Source of the DNA: an uncultured Gemmiger sp.
GTDB lineage: Bacteria; Bacillota; Clostridia; Oscillospirales; Ruminococcaceae
Assembly: GCA_959018215.1 (NCBI GenBank)
Contig: CAUEKL010000018.1
Location: 1-18,699 of the forward strand
Reading direction: 5' to 3'
DNA length: 18,699 nucleotides
Shown: positions 7,469-13,892 of the stretch, piece after piece
Position numbering within the stretch: the first letter of the stretch is position 1
Layout: each line of letters starts with the position of its first letter
Program-made: the position numbers and the translations under genes
The notes under the pieces: generated by a model
What the model saw: the letters and a program-made list of their open reading frames with translations, nothing else
What the model was told of the DNA's origin: nothing
Database searches by the model: none

Positions 7469-10400
7469 TACTTTTCCTCCTTCTTCCCGCCCGAAACGCG
7501 GGCCCGGATATACAGAGCCGCACAGAGCAGCGTCAATACGCCGGTGGCAGCGATGGAGACGAGGGCGATCTTCTCATACCAGGGATACGCGCGGACAAAG
7601 TGTGTGGTCTCGTTGTATCCATTCATAAAGTTGGAGTTCAGCAGCGCGTACTCCACATGATGGGCGGCATCCTGTACAGCCTGAGCCAGGGCTGCGTCTC
7701 CGGCTACTTTTTCTGGCGTCAGGTCAGACCAGCCGGGGTAACTCATATTGGTGTCGCTGCCGCTGTCCATCGTATCGGTCCCTGCCATAAGGGCCGAGAT
7801 CACATTCATATAGACCGGCCCGTTCACCATATCGGTGATGGCGATGCCCTTGAAGCCCCATTCACCACGCAGGATATTCTTCATCATTCCCACGTGGGCG
7901 CTGCCATAGGTGGAGCCCACACGGTTGAAGGTCGTCATCGTTCCCAGGGCATTGCCTTCCTCAAAGCACATCTGGAAGCCGCGCAGCTCGCCTTCCCGCG
8001 CGCGCTGTTCGGTGACAAAGGCAGCTACGCCGGAACGGTTGGTCTCCTGGTCGTTGAAGGCAAAGTGCTTGGGACACAGGATCAGGCCGTAGGCTTTGCC
8101 CCCGGCGCACCAGTCGTTGGCCATGTAGGCGGTCAACATAGGGTCTTCCGAGAAATATTCGTGGTTCCGCCCGTTATACGGGGTGCGGTGCTGGTTGGCA
8201 CCCGGCGACCAGGTGGACACCACGCCGTTCCAAATCGAGTCGTTGCCCAGCATCGTGCCGACCTCATAGGCGATCTCACGGCTGAAGGTCGCGGCGATGG
8301 TCACACCAGTGGGAAGGGTGTTCAGATAGTATCCGTAGTTGGGGTCGTCCTCCCGGATTGCATAGAGGCCGTCACGGTCCGCCTTCTCCCCCAGGGACTG
8401 TTCGCTGAAGCCCATCGGGCCGCCGCCGGCATAGGCGATCGGCTGGTCGATGGAGACCATTTCGCCCCAGCCGGACTGGCCGACGCGGATATTCAGCAGC
8501 ACTTCCGACAGGTTCATCTGTTCGATCAGCTGAAGCAGCCGCGGGTCGTCATAGTCGATGCTCTCCCCGGCGGCCGGCTTCAGCGCCGCAAAGCCGATGC
8601 CGTAGTTCTGGTTCCAGAGGATATCCGAGCTTTCGCCGGAAGCTACCGTATACAGTACGTTCTGGAAGCCAGTCATCTCTTCGGTGATCGACACATCGGT
8701 CAGCGGTTTGGGGAAGGTGCCGCTCCAATCGCTGCGAGAGAGGTAGGTAACGTCTACGCCGTTGTTTTTCAAGTCGGCGTCCTGGAGCTGGTTCTGGATC
8801 AGCGTGCCGTTCTTGGAATGGGTCAGCGCCTTCTGGGCGTCCAGATGGACGGCCTTGACAAGCTGCGCGTTGCCGGTGGTCAGATGTCCCATAGCGGTCA
8901 GTACATTGTCGACGGCTTCGTGCGCACCGTTGCCGGTGGCGAAGTAGTAATCCCCTGCATCCAGCACATAAGCGCCCGTCACACCATCATGGGCGTAGTT
9001 TTCATCGTAGGAGGCCAGGTACTGGAGATCGACCGAGATGGTGACTTCCTGCGAAGCACCGGGTTCCAGTGTATCAGTCTTCTCATAGCCGATCAGCTGA
9101 ATGGCGCTCTTTTCCAGCCCACCGGGACTGTACGGTGCCGAGGCATACAGCTGCACGGCGTGTTTGCCGGGACGCGCCCCGGTGTTGGTGACTTTTACCT
9201 GCGCGGTCAACGACAGGTCATCAAAGTCGCACTGCAGGCCGGTGATCTCCTCGGCGAAGGTGGTGTAGGAGAGGCCGTAACCGAAGGGGTAAACGACTTC
9301 ATTCGCATACTCCCAGGTCGTCCCGTTGGTGCTGCTGGCGGCGGAGCCAACGGCGGCGTTGGATTCCGGGCGCACAATGGAATCAAAGTAGCGGGTCTCA
9401 TAATAGTAGTAACCGATGTAGATGTTTTCCAGCTCCGCCAGGTACCAGCCGTTGCGGTCATCCGAAAAATTTTCACTCTGGTTAGCGAAGGTAAACACGC
9501 CAAAATTCTGCATCGCAGGGGAAAGGCTTGCTTTTGTGGCGAAGGTGTCCGGCAAATGGCCGGAAGGGCTCACTGTGCCGTTCAGCACATCCGCCACACC
9601 GTAGAAGCCGTAGTTGCCGGGTTCCCCGATCCACAGGACCGCGTCCAGGTCATAGCTCTTCAGCTCCGGGACGTCCATCGCGTTGCCGGAGTTGATCAAC
9701 ACGATAACTTTGCCAAAATTGTTGGTAGCGTATTCCAGCAGCTTCTTTTCATTCTTGGAAAGGCCGAGGATATCTGTCCCGGCGTCAAATTCATCCGGGT
9801 TGGTCTGTCCGGCACTCCCCGGGAAAAAGTCAGCAGCCTCGCTGGTGGGCCGACCCAGCATGACGATGGCGGTATTATACTCCGCGTAGCTGTTTTTGAT
9901 CTCGCTGTCGGAGTAGGTAGTGGTAAGGGTGGCGTATGCATCGGGATCGCATTCCCCGATCTCCAGCGTGCTGGTGGTGTTGCCCACGCCGAAGGAGTTG
10001 GCAAACTGGCCGGGCTGATAATCCGTCAGCGGGGCGCCGAACCCGCCGGTGCGGCCCAGGGTGTTGAGGCCGGCAAGCTCCTCATACACAGACTGCAGGA
10101 CAGGGTTGATCTGGAACCCTCTTTCCTCGAAGGCCGTGTAGGGGCTGACGTTCTGGGACGCTTTGGGGGAAGAACTGATCTGTCCGCCGTACTGCGGGTA
10201 GTTCATCCGCATCCCTAACAGCGTGACTTTTTCGTCGGAAGCCAGCGGCAGCGCATTGTTTTCGTTGCGCAAAAGGACGGTGGCTTCCTCCTCCACCCGT
10301 TCTGCCAGATCTTTGTGGTACGCCACCAACTCATCGGTGGTGGAAAAATCCGAAGTATAGGTGTAGAGGTCATCACCGGCATTGTCGGTAACGACCCTTG

Positions 10401-10533
10401 TGCTCCTGGTACCGAGCTGAAAATCAATGGATGTACGGTAAGAATCCAGAATGCCCTCCGCCCCAATGGAGACGACCAGTAAGGCGGAGAAAATTCCGGC
10501 CAGGCCACGTGCCATCCGCACGTTGTTTCTCAT
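7468..10533 (-). CDS. Glycoside hydrolase family 3 enzyme with reversed domain order, membrane-anchored at both ends
   Basis: 1021 residues from MRNNVRMARG; AGGAGG lies 8 nt upstream, so this start is preferred to one 31 codons earlier. Seen in order: an N-terminal hydrophobic helix (about 7-27); the GH3 C-terminal alpha/beta sandwich (about 75-400, with EEEATVLLRNENNALPL and SPSGHLPDTF); a fibronectin-III-like domain (about 440-560, with HAVQLYASAPYSPGGLEKS); then the GH3 TIM barrel (about 660-960). The barrel has PKHFAFNDQETNR and the nucleophile Asp901 in GFKGIAITDM. A C-terminal membrane helix (about 987-1009) and a Lys-rich tail GGKKEEK end the protein. Most GH3 enzymes place the barrel first; reversed order is known for some rumen enzymes such as Butyrivibrio BglA. 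Probable role: surface beta-glucosidase-like activity. It is the first gene of its minus-strand unit and is divergent from the LytTR regulator. Confidence 0.88.
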   Translation of the reverse strand: MRNNVRMARGLAGIFSALLVVSIGAEGILDSYRTSIDFQLGTRSTRVVTDNAGDDLYTYTSDFSTTDELVAYHKDLAERVEEEATVLLRNENNALPLASDEKVTLLGMRMNYPQYGGQISSSPKASQNVSPYTAFEERGFQINPVLQSVYEELAGLNTLGRTGGFGAPLTDYQPGQFANSFGVGNTTSTLEIGECDPDAYATLTTTYSDSEIKNSYAEYNTAIVMLGRPTSEAADFFPGSAGQTNPDEFDAGTDILGLSKNEKKLLEYATNNFGKVIVLINSGNAMDVPELKSYDLDAVLWIGEPGNYGFYGVADVLNGTVSPSGHLPDTFATKASLSPAMQNFGVFTFANQSENFSDDRNGWYLAELENIYIGYYYYETRYFDSIVRPESNAAVGSAASSTNGTTWEYANEVVYPFGYGLSYTTFAEEITGLQCDFDDLSLTAQVKVTNTGARPGKHAVQLYASAPYSPGGLEKSAIQLIGYEKTDTLEPGASQEVTISVDLQYLASYDENYAHDGVTGAYVLDAGDYYFATGNGAHEAVDNVLTAMGHLTTGNAQLVKAVHLDAQKALTHSKNGTLIQNQLQDADLKNNGVDVTYLSRSDWSGTFPKPLTDVSITEEMTGFQNVLYTVASGESSDILWNQNYGIGFAALKPAAGESIDYDDPRLLQLIEQMNLSEVLLNIRVGQSGWGEMVSIDQPIAYAGGGPMGFSEQSLGEKADRDGLYAIREDDPNYGYYLNTLPTGVTIAATFSREIAYEVGTMLGNDSIWNGVVSTWSPGANQHRTPYNGRNHEYFSEDPMLTAYMANDWCAGGKAYGLILCPKHFAFNDQETNRSGVAAFVTEQRAREGELRGFQMCFEEGNALGTMTTFNRVGSTYGSAHVGMMKNILRGEWGFKGIAITDMVNGPVYMNVISALMAGTDTMDSGSDTNMSYPGWSDLTPEKVAGDAALAQAVQDAAHHVEYALLNSNFMNGYNETTHFVRAYPWYEKIALVSIAATGVLTLLCAALYIRARVSGGKKEEK

Positions 10534-10902
10534 AGTGTTTTCCTCCTGCTTAAAAATTGTATAGGATCTCAGTCCTTGCGCGCAAGCCCCGCTGACCGGA
10601 AAAGGCCCGGCACGGAAACAGATCACCTCCCTTGGAACGTCCGGCGGGAACTTGTTATGTGAAAGCCGGTGCCGGGGGAGCTACAGACCGCAGCAGCTGC
10701 GGCAGCCCCTTTTTTGGGGGCTTGGCGACCGGCATCCGGTCCGGTATTTTGTGGATCGTCACATATTCTTTACACGCACTTTATATTTTTTGGTCGGTAT
10801 TTTCAATAGGTATTGCGCAAACTGTCGATTTGAACTCCTGAAATGCAGATTTTCCCTTTTCCGGCCCGCCTGTACAGCCATAGACCGGACGCTGCAGGAA
10901 AA
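10534..10902. promoter_or_regulatory. Divergent intergenic region between GH3 and LytTR regulator, with repeats
   Basis: No gene is supported in this stretch. It holds a perfect palindrome CCGCAGC-A-GCTGCGG (10688-10702), a GCCCC-TTTTTT-GGGGGC hairpin just after it, and ACCGG-CAT-CCGGT (10729-10741). The direct repeat CGGTATTTT occurs at 10742-10750 and 10795-10803 (53 bp apart), with a related AGGTATTGC at 10808-10816. A possible minus-strand promoter for GH3 (TTGAAA about 10801-10806, AT-rich TATAAA near 10780-10785, spacing 15) is weak. The repeats are candidate binding sites for the adjacent LytTR protein, whose targets are usually paired direct repeats. Confidence 0.45.
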
Positions 10903-10931
10903 TTGACTTTCAAAAATGACGCTGATATACT
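10903..10931 (+). promoter_or_regulatory. Sigma-A-type promoter of the LytTR/GHKL operon
   Basis: TTGACT (10903-10908) and TATACT (10926-10931) are separated by exactly 17 nt, and each differs from consensus at one position. The predicted start is near 10938, giving a leader of about 28 nt with GGGAG before the ATG at 10966. Confidence 0.8.
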
Positions 10932-10965
10932 GATTTTGTAAAAAAGCGAGAGAGGGAGAAAGACC

Positions 10966-11670
10966 ATGGTCCGCATTGCCGCCGTTGAAGATACCGCCCA
11001 GGAGGCCGACCGCCTCAGGCAGCTGCTGACGGACTATTTTGCCGTTGCCGGGGAATCTTTCACCCTGGACGTGTTTCCGTCTCCGGTGCAGTTTCTGTCA
11101 TCCTACCGGGAAAATTACGACATCATCTTCATGGATATCGACCTGCCGGACATGGACGGCATGGCAGCGGCCCACCGCCTGCGGGAGATGGATCAGGAGG
11201 TCATCCTGATTTTTGTCACCCGGATGGCACAGTACGCCATCGGCGGGTATGAGGTCAACGCCATGGACTATCTGCTCAAGCCCCTTGCCGGGGACTTTCT
11301 GGCTGTCAAAATGGACCGTGCTTTGGCGCGGCTGCGGGATTCCGGAGAATTCCTGCTTATCACCTCCCATGGCGGGGCGCGGCGGGTTCTTCTGCGGGAG
11401 ATCCTGTATATTGAAGTGCAGAGCCACACACTGAGTTACCACACCGGTACCAATGTTTTACACGGCAGCGGCTCTCTAACCGAGCTGGAGAGCTCCCTGA
11501 AGGGCAAAGGATTTTTGCGGTGCAGCAAATGTTACCTGGTCAATTCCCGCCACATCGGCAATGTATACGGGTATGACCTGCACCTGGACAATGGCGAGAT
11601 CCTGCAGATCAGCCGGCTTCGTAAGACTGCCTTCATGACGGATCTGGCTCAAATGATCGGAAAAAGGTGA
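10966..11670 (+). CDS. LytTR-family response regulator (AgrA/LytR-like)
   Basis: 234 residues. Seen: an N-terminal receiver domain (about 1-118) with acidic residues Glu8-Asp9, phospho-acceptor Asp57 in FMDIDLPDMDG, Thr85 and Lys105 in DYLLKPL; then a LytTR DNA-binding domain (about 130-232). The latter includes ILYIEVQSHTLSYHT, FLRCSKCYLVNSRHIGNV and a C-terminal LQISRLRKTAF. Known: phosphorylated LytTR regulators bind paired direct repeats upstream of their targets, often peptide-signalling, surface or virulence genes. The gene is driven by the promoter at 10903-10931, and its stop overlaps or nearly abuts the kinase gene. The divergent GH3 cluster is the nearest candidate target; that is inference from position and the repeats between them. 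Confidence 0.9.
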   Translation: MVRIAAVEDTAQEADRLRQLLTDYFAVAGESFTLDVFPSPVQFLSSYRENYDIIFMDIDLPDMDGMAAAHRLREMDQEVILIFVTRMAQYAIGGYEVNAMDYLLKPLAGDFLAVKMDRALARLRDSGEFLLITSHGGARRVLLREILYIEVQSHTLSYHTGTNVLHGSGSLTELESSLKGKGFLRCSKCYLVNSRHIGNVYGYDLHLDNGEILQISRLRKTAFMTDLAQMIGKR

Positions 11671-11675
11671 TAGGA

Positions 11676-12953
11676 ATGATCGCACTGTTTACCACCCATG
11701 GTCTGGTGCTGGAACTGCTGGCAAGCATGGTGATTTTCTGCTGGCAGCAGGATTGCCGGGCCCGCTTCGGGCTGCGTGCTGCCGCCAGCCTGGCGTTTCT
11801 GTTCCTTCTTTCCCTGGTTTGGAGCTGGCTGCCGCTGCCCGATAACGGCTGGGCCGAGACCATTCGCTACACTCTGTTCTGTGCCGCCGGCATCGGAGTC
11901 CTGTATTTCTGCTACCGCCTCAATCCCCGGCAGGCGGTTTTCATCATGACCGGCGCCTGTGTGGCACAGCACTTTGCCTTCAAAGTGTCCAGTGCGGCGG
12001 CCGCGCTGGCGGTTTCGGCCGTTCCGGAACTGCCTTCCTGGGCTGTCTACGCCCCGGGGAGCGTTCTGTGCGACCTGCTGCTGGCTGTCACCCTGGTGCG
12101 CGCCCTGCGCAGCTGTGAGACCCGCCATCTTACCTGGGCCACCGTTGTGCTGCTGCTGGCGGGGATGCTGCTCTTCACCAATCTGTTCCAGAATCTGTTT
12201 CTGGAGTACGGCGTGGCGGTGCCGCTGCAGCTGCGGCTGGTGTTTGAAGCCTTTGACCTGATCTGCTGCATCTTTCTGCTGGCTTTGATGTTTGAGCTGT
12301 GCCAGCGCGGCCGCCTGGAAAACGATAACGATATCCTCAAGCATGTGCTGCACCAGCAGAAGCAGCAGATGGAAACCTCCAAGGAGACCATCGACCTCAT
12401 CAACATCAAATGCCATGATCTGAAGCACCAGCTGTCCCGGCTGGGGTCCCGCATCAGCCCGAAGGAGATTGCCGAGCTCAACGAGTCTATCAATGTCTAC
12501 GGTGCCACCGTCAAGACCGGCAATGAAGCCGCCGATGTGATCCTGACCGAGAAAAGCCTGCTGTGTGAGCGCACCGGCATCCAGCTGGACTGCATGGTGG
12601 ACGGTGCTGCGCTGGATCACCTTTCCCCTTCCGACATTTACGCGCTGTTCGGCAACATGCTGGACAATGCCATCACGGCAGTGCGGCAGCTTCCTGCCGG
12701 AACGCCGCGCATCATCCGCATGAAGGTCCGCCGTCAGGCCGGCATGCTGTCGGTCCACTGTGAAAACGCCTTTGCGGGTACGCTGACCTTTCAGGAAGGG
12801 CTGCCTGTCACGACCAAAGAGGACCGGCAGTATCACGGCTTCGGCGTAAAAAGCATCCGCATGATCACCGAAAAATACGGCGGCTATATGACTATCCAGG
12901 CCGAAGATCACCGCTTTGTTCTGGATCTGCTGATTCCCCTGCCCCCGGCGTAA
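11676..12953 (+). CDS. GHKL-domain sensor histidine kinase (AgrC-like, HPK10 type)
   Basis: 425 residues from the ATG at 11676, chosen because AAGG lies 8 nt upstream; a GTG at 11667 overlapping the regulator's stop is the alternative. Seen: an N-terminal membrane part of about six or seven helices (roughly 5-205), a linker coiled coil (LKHVLHQQKQQMETSKETID), the H-box His247 in NIKCHDLKHQ, then an ATPase domain of GHKL type. The last has Asn331 in GNMLDNAI and the glycine box YHGFGVKSIRMI. Known: such kinases sense peptides or other ligands through the membrane part and phosphorylate LytTR partners. No agrB- or agrD-like gene is beside it, so the signal is unknown. A strong terminator at 12976-13018 ends the operon. 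Confidence 0.88.
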   Translation: MIALFTTHGLVLELLASMVIFCWQQDCRARFGLRAAASLAFLFLLSLVWSWLPLPDNGWAETIRYTLFCAAGIGVLYFCYRLNPRQAVFIMTGACVAQHFAFKVSSAAAALAVSAVPELPSWAVYAPGSVLCDLLLAVTLVRALRSCETRHLTWATVVLLLAGMLLFTNLFQNLFLEYGVAVPLQLRLVFEAFDLICCIFLLALMFELCQRGRLENDNDILKHVLHQQKQQMETSKETIDLINIKCHDLKHQLSRLGSRISPKEIAELNESINVYGATVKTGNEAADVILTEKSLLCERTGIQLDCMVDGAALDHLSPSDIYALFGNMLDNAITAVRQLPAGTPRIIRMKVRRQAGMLSVHCENAFAGTLTFQEGLPVTTKEDRQYHGFGVKSIRMITEKYGGYMTIQAEDHRFVLDLLIPLPPA

Positions 12954-12975
12954 GGGTCCCTGCCTGAACACAGCC

Positions 12976-13018
12976 AACGGCAGGCCCGCAGGTAAATATC
13001 TGCAGGCCTGCCGTTTTT
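12976..13018 (+). terminator. Intrinsic terminator of the LytTR/GHKL operon
   Basis: ACGGCAGGCCCGCAG (12977-12991) pairs with CTGCAGGCCTGCCGT (13000-13014) with one mismatch and an 8-nt loop, followed by a T-run. It starts 23 nt after the kinase stop. Confidence 0.88.
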
Positions 13019-13060
13019 CCTTTTTCCGTGTTCCTACTCATTTCTTGGCACAATAAATAA

Positions 13061-13079
13061 CCCCCGGCAAAGCCGGGGG
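13061..13079. repeat. IS200 right-end (tnpA 3' side) palindrome
   Basis: A perfect 8-bp stem with an AAA loop. It is the likely TnpA recognition hairpin at this end, and on the plus strand it could add a second transcription block after the kinase terminator. Confidence 0.6.
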
Positions 13080-13084
13080 GTTTC

Positions 13085-13188
13085 ATAGACGGGTAAACCC
13101 CTGGAATACTAGCGCACGCGTCACGTCGCGTTGGTACGGTCTGCCAGCCGCGAAGGACCGTTACTTGCTGCCCGTAAACGGGCTTTTT
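13085..13188. other. Structured region between tnpA and the IS200 right end
   Basis: Four more short hairpins follow one another: GGGTAAACCC (13091-13100), ACGCG...CGCGT (13116-13131), GT-ACGGTC...GACCGT-AC (13134-13164, one bulge) and GCCCG-TAAA-CGGGC with TTTTT after it on the plus strand (13170-13188). The last overlaps the tnpA stop codon and looks like a short terminator for plus-strand RNA. No protein is supported here. It may be a 3' UTR, an antisense RNA or a relic of an IS605-type right-end RNA. Confidence 0.4.
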
Positions 13189-13621
13189 AGATGTTTCCCA
13201 TCGTTACCTGTTCACCGACTTTGTCTTCTTCCAGCTGGCGCCGTATGTATTCTTCTATTTTCTTTGCATTTTTGCCTGCTGTGTCTACGTAGTACCCTCT
13301 GCACCAGAACTCTCTGTTGCGGTATTTATACTTCAATTCCGGGTACTTCTCGTATATCATCAGGCTGCTTTTCCCTTTCAAGTATCCCATGAAACTGGAT
13401 ACCGAGTATTTGGGAGGTATCTCTACGAGCATGTGTATGTGGTCTGGGCATACTTCTGCCTCTATGATTTTCACTTTCTTCCAGTTACACAGCGTTCGCA
13501 GAATTTCTCCCACTTTTCTACGCTTCTGCCCATAAAACACTTTGCGCCGATATTTCGGCGCAAATACTATGTGATATTTGCAATTCCAGCTTATGTGCGA
13601 TAAACTATTTACGTCGTTCAC
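13187..13621 (-). CDS. tnpA: IS200/IS605-family Y1 (HUH) transposase TnpA
   Basis: 144 residues, close to the usual length. The start is a GTG with GGGAGG 9 nt upstream; no nearer ATG fits. Seen: the HUH motif His61-Ile-His63 in CPDHIHMLVE, and the tyrosine nucleophile Tyr125 with Gln129 in EEYIRRQ (YxxxQ), plus family sequence such as CKYHIVFAPKYRRKVFYG and FWCRGYYVDTAGKN. All catalytic residues are present and the frame is intact, so this copy may be active. Known: TnpA dimers cut and join single-stranded ends in a peel-and-paste reaction coupled to replication. Expression is probably throttled by the inverted repeat over its ribosome-binding site (13632-13688). Confidence 0.93.
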   Translation of the reverse strand: MNDVNSLSHISWNCKYHIVFAPKYRRKVFYGQKRRKVGEILRTLCNWKKVKIIEAEVCPDHIHMLVEIPPKYSVSSFMGYLKGKSSLMIYEKYPELKYKYRNREFWCRGYYVDTAGKNAKKIEEYIRRQLEEDKVGEQVTMGNI

Positions 13622-13631
13622 TCCGAATGAC

Positions 13632-13688
13632 CTCCCTTTGCTTGGCTTGTGCAGTTGGCAGACCGCACTTCCATTATAGCAAAGGGAG
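13632..13688 (-). promoter_or_regulatory. tnpA -10 element inside the loop of an RBS-masking inverted repeat
   Basis: CTCCCTTTGC (13632-13641) and GCAAAGGGAG (13679-13688) are perfect complements; on the minus strand the first is the tnpA Shine-Dalgarno (GCAAAGGGAGG). A perfect TATAAT (minus strand, 13678-13673) lies between the arms, next to the upstream arm; its -35 is poor. Transcripts starting near 13665 would lack the upstream arm and stay translatable, whereas read-through transcripts would fold and mask the site. Confidence 0.6.
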
Positions 13689-13725
13689 TTTTTCTTTCTG
13701 CAGTATCGACTATAGTCTTCTTTTG

Positions 13726-13748
13726 AACCACTCGCCTAGCGAGTGGTT
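13726..13748. repeat. IS200 left-end (tnpA 5' side) palindrome
   Basis: AACCACTCGC-CTA-GCGAGTGGTT is a perfect 10-bp stem with a 3-nt loop, about 105 nt upstream of the tnpA start. It is the expected TnpA-binding hairpin of this end. Confidence 0.7.
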
Positions 13749-13760
13749 TTCGTTATACAA

Positions 13761-13788
13761 AAAAGGCCAGCCTCACAGCTGGCCTTTT
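13761..13788. terminator. Bidirectional terminator after the alpha/beta hydrolase gene
   Basis: AAAAGGCCAGC (13761-13771) and GCTGGCCTTTT (13778-13788) form a perfect 11-bp stem with a 6-nt loop, with A-run and T-run on opposite sides. It ends the minus-strand hydrolase transcript about 105 nt after its stop. The stretch 13789-13892 has no supported gene, only a small CCGGAAA/TTTCCGG palindrome. Confidence 0.75.
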
Positions 13789-13892
13789 GCATCGCATACG
13801 ATACCGGAAATTTTCCGGAAGAGGATATTCTCACTATCGTCGAAGGAGGTACCGGGCGGATGCGAAAGATCCGCCGGAAGTGCTGCCTCCCA

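Larger units (their letters stand above)
13055..13760 (-). mobile_element. IS200-type insertion sequence (tnpA only)
   Basis: A single Y1 transposase gene lies on the minus strand with palindromic ends on both sides: CCCCCGGC-AAA-GCCGGGGG (13061-13079) at the tnpA 3' side, and AACCACTCGC-CTA-GCGAGTGGTT (13726-13748) at the 5' side. Known: IS200/IS605 elements lack terminal inverted repeats and are recognised through such subterminal hairpins as single strands. No tnpB is present. The exact cleavage points cannot be fixed without an empty-site comparison. The element sits between two terminators of convergent units (12976-13018 and 13761-13788), a place where insertion breaks nothing. Confidence 0.82.

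Noticed and set aside
7600..10218. Long open frame antisense to the GH3 gene (over 850 codons)
   Set aside because: Same effect of codon bias; the translated product is low in family-like motifs while the minus strand encodes a complete GH3 enzyme.
10534..10626. A 31-codon N-terminal extension of the GH3 protein
   Set aside because: The inner ATG has AGGAGG at good spacing and begins a proper signal-anchor; the extension contains that ribosome-binding site.
6965..12970. AGGGTCCCTGC shared by the gap at 6965-6975 and the sequence after the kinase gene near 12953
   Set aside because: Only 11 bases, GC-rich, in two unrelated non-coding places; most likely chance.
11649..12977. Antisense frame over the GHKL kinase, Gln/His-rich product
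   Set aside because: Composition is typical of a shadow of Leu/Ala-rich membrane-protein codons; the kinase is intact on the plus strand.
13061..13188. CRISPR-like or tandem-repeat reading of the hairpin-rich stretch
   Set aside because: The hairpins differ in sequence and spacing and there are no repeated units with unique spacers.
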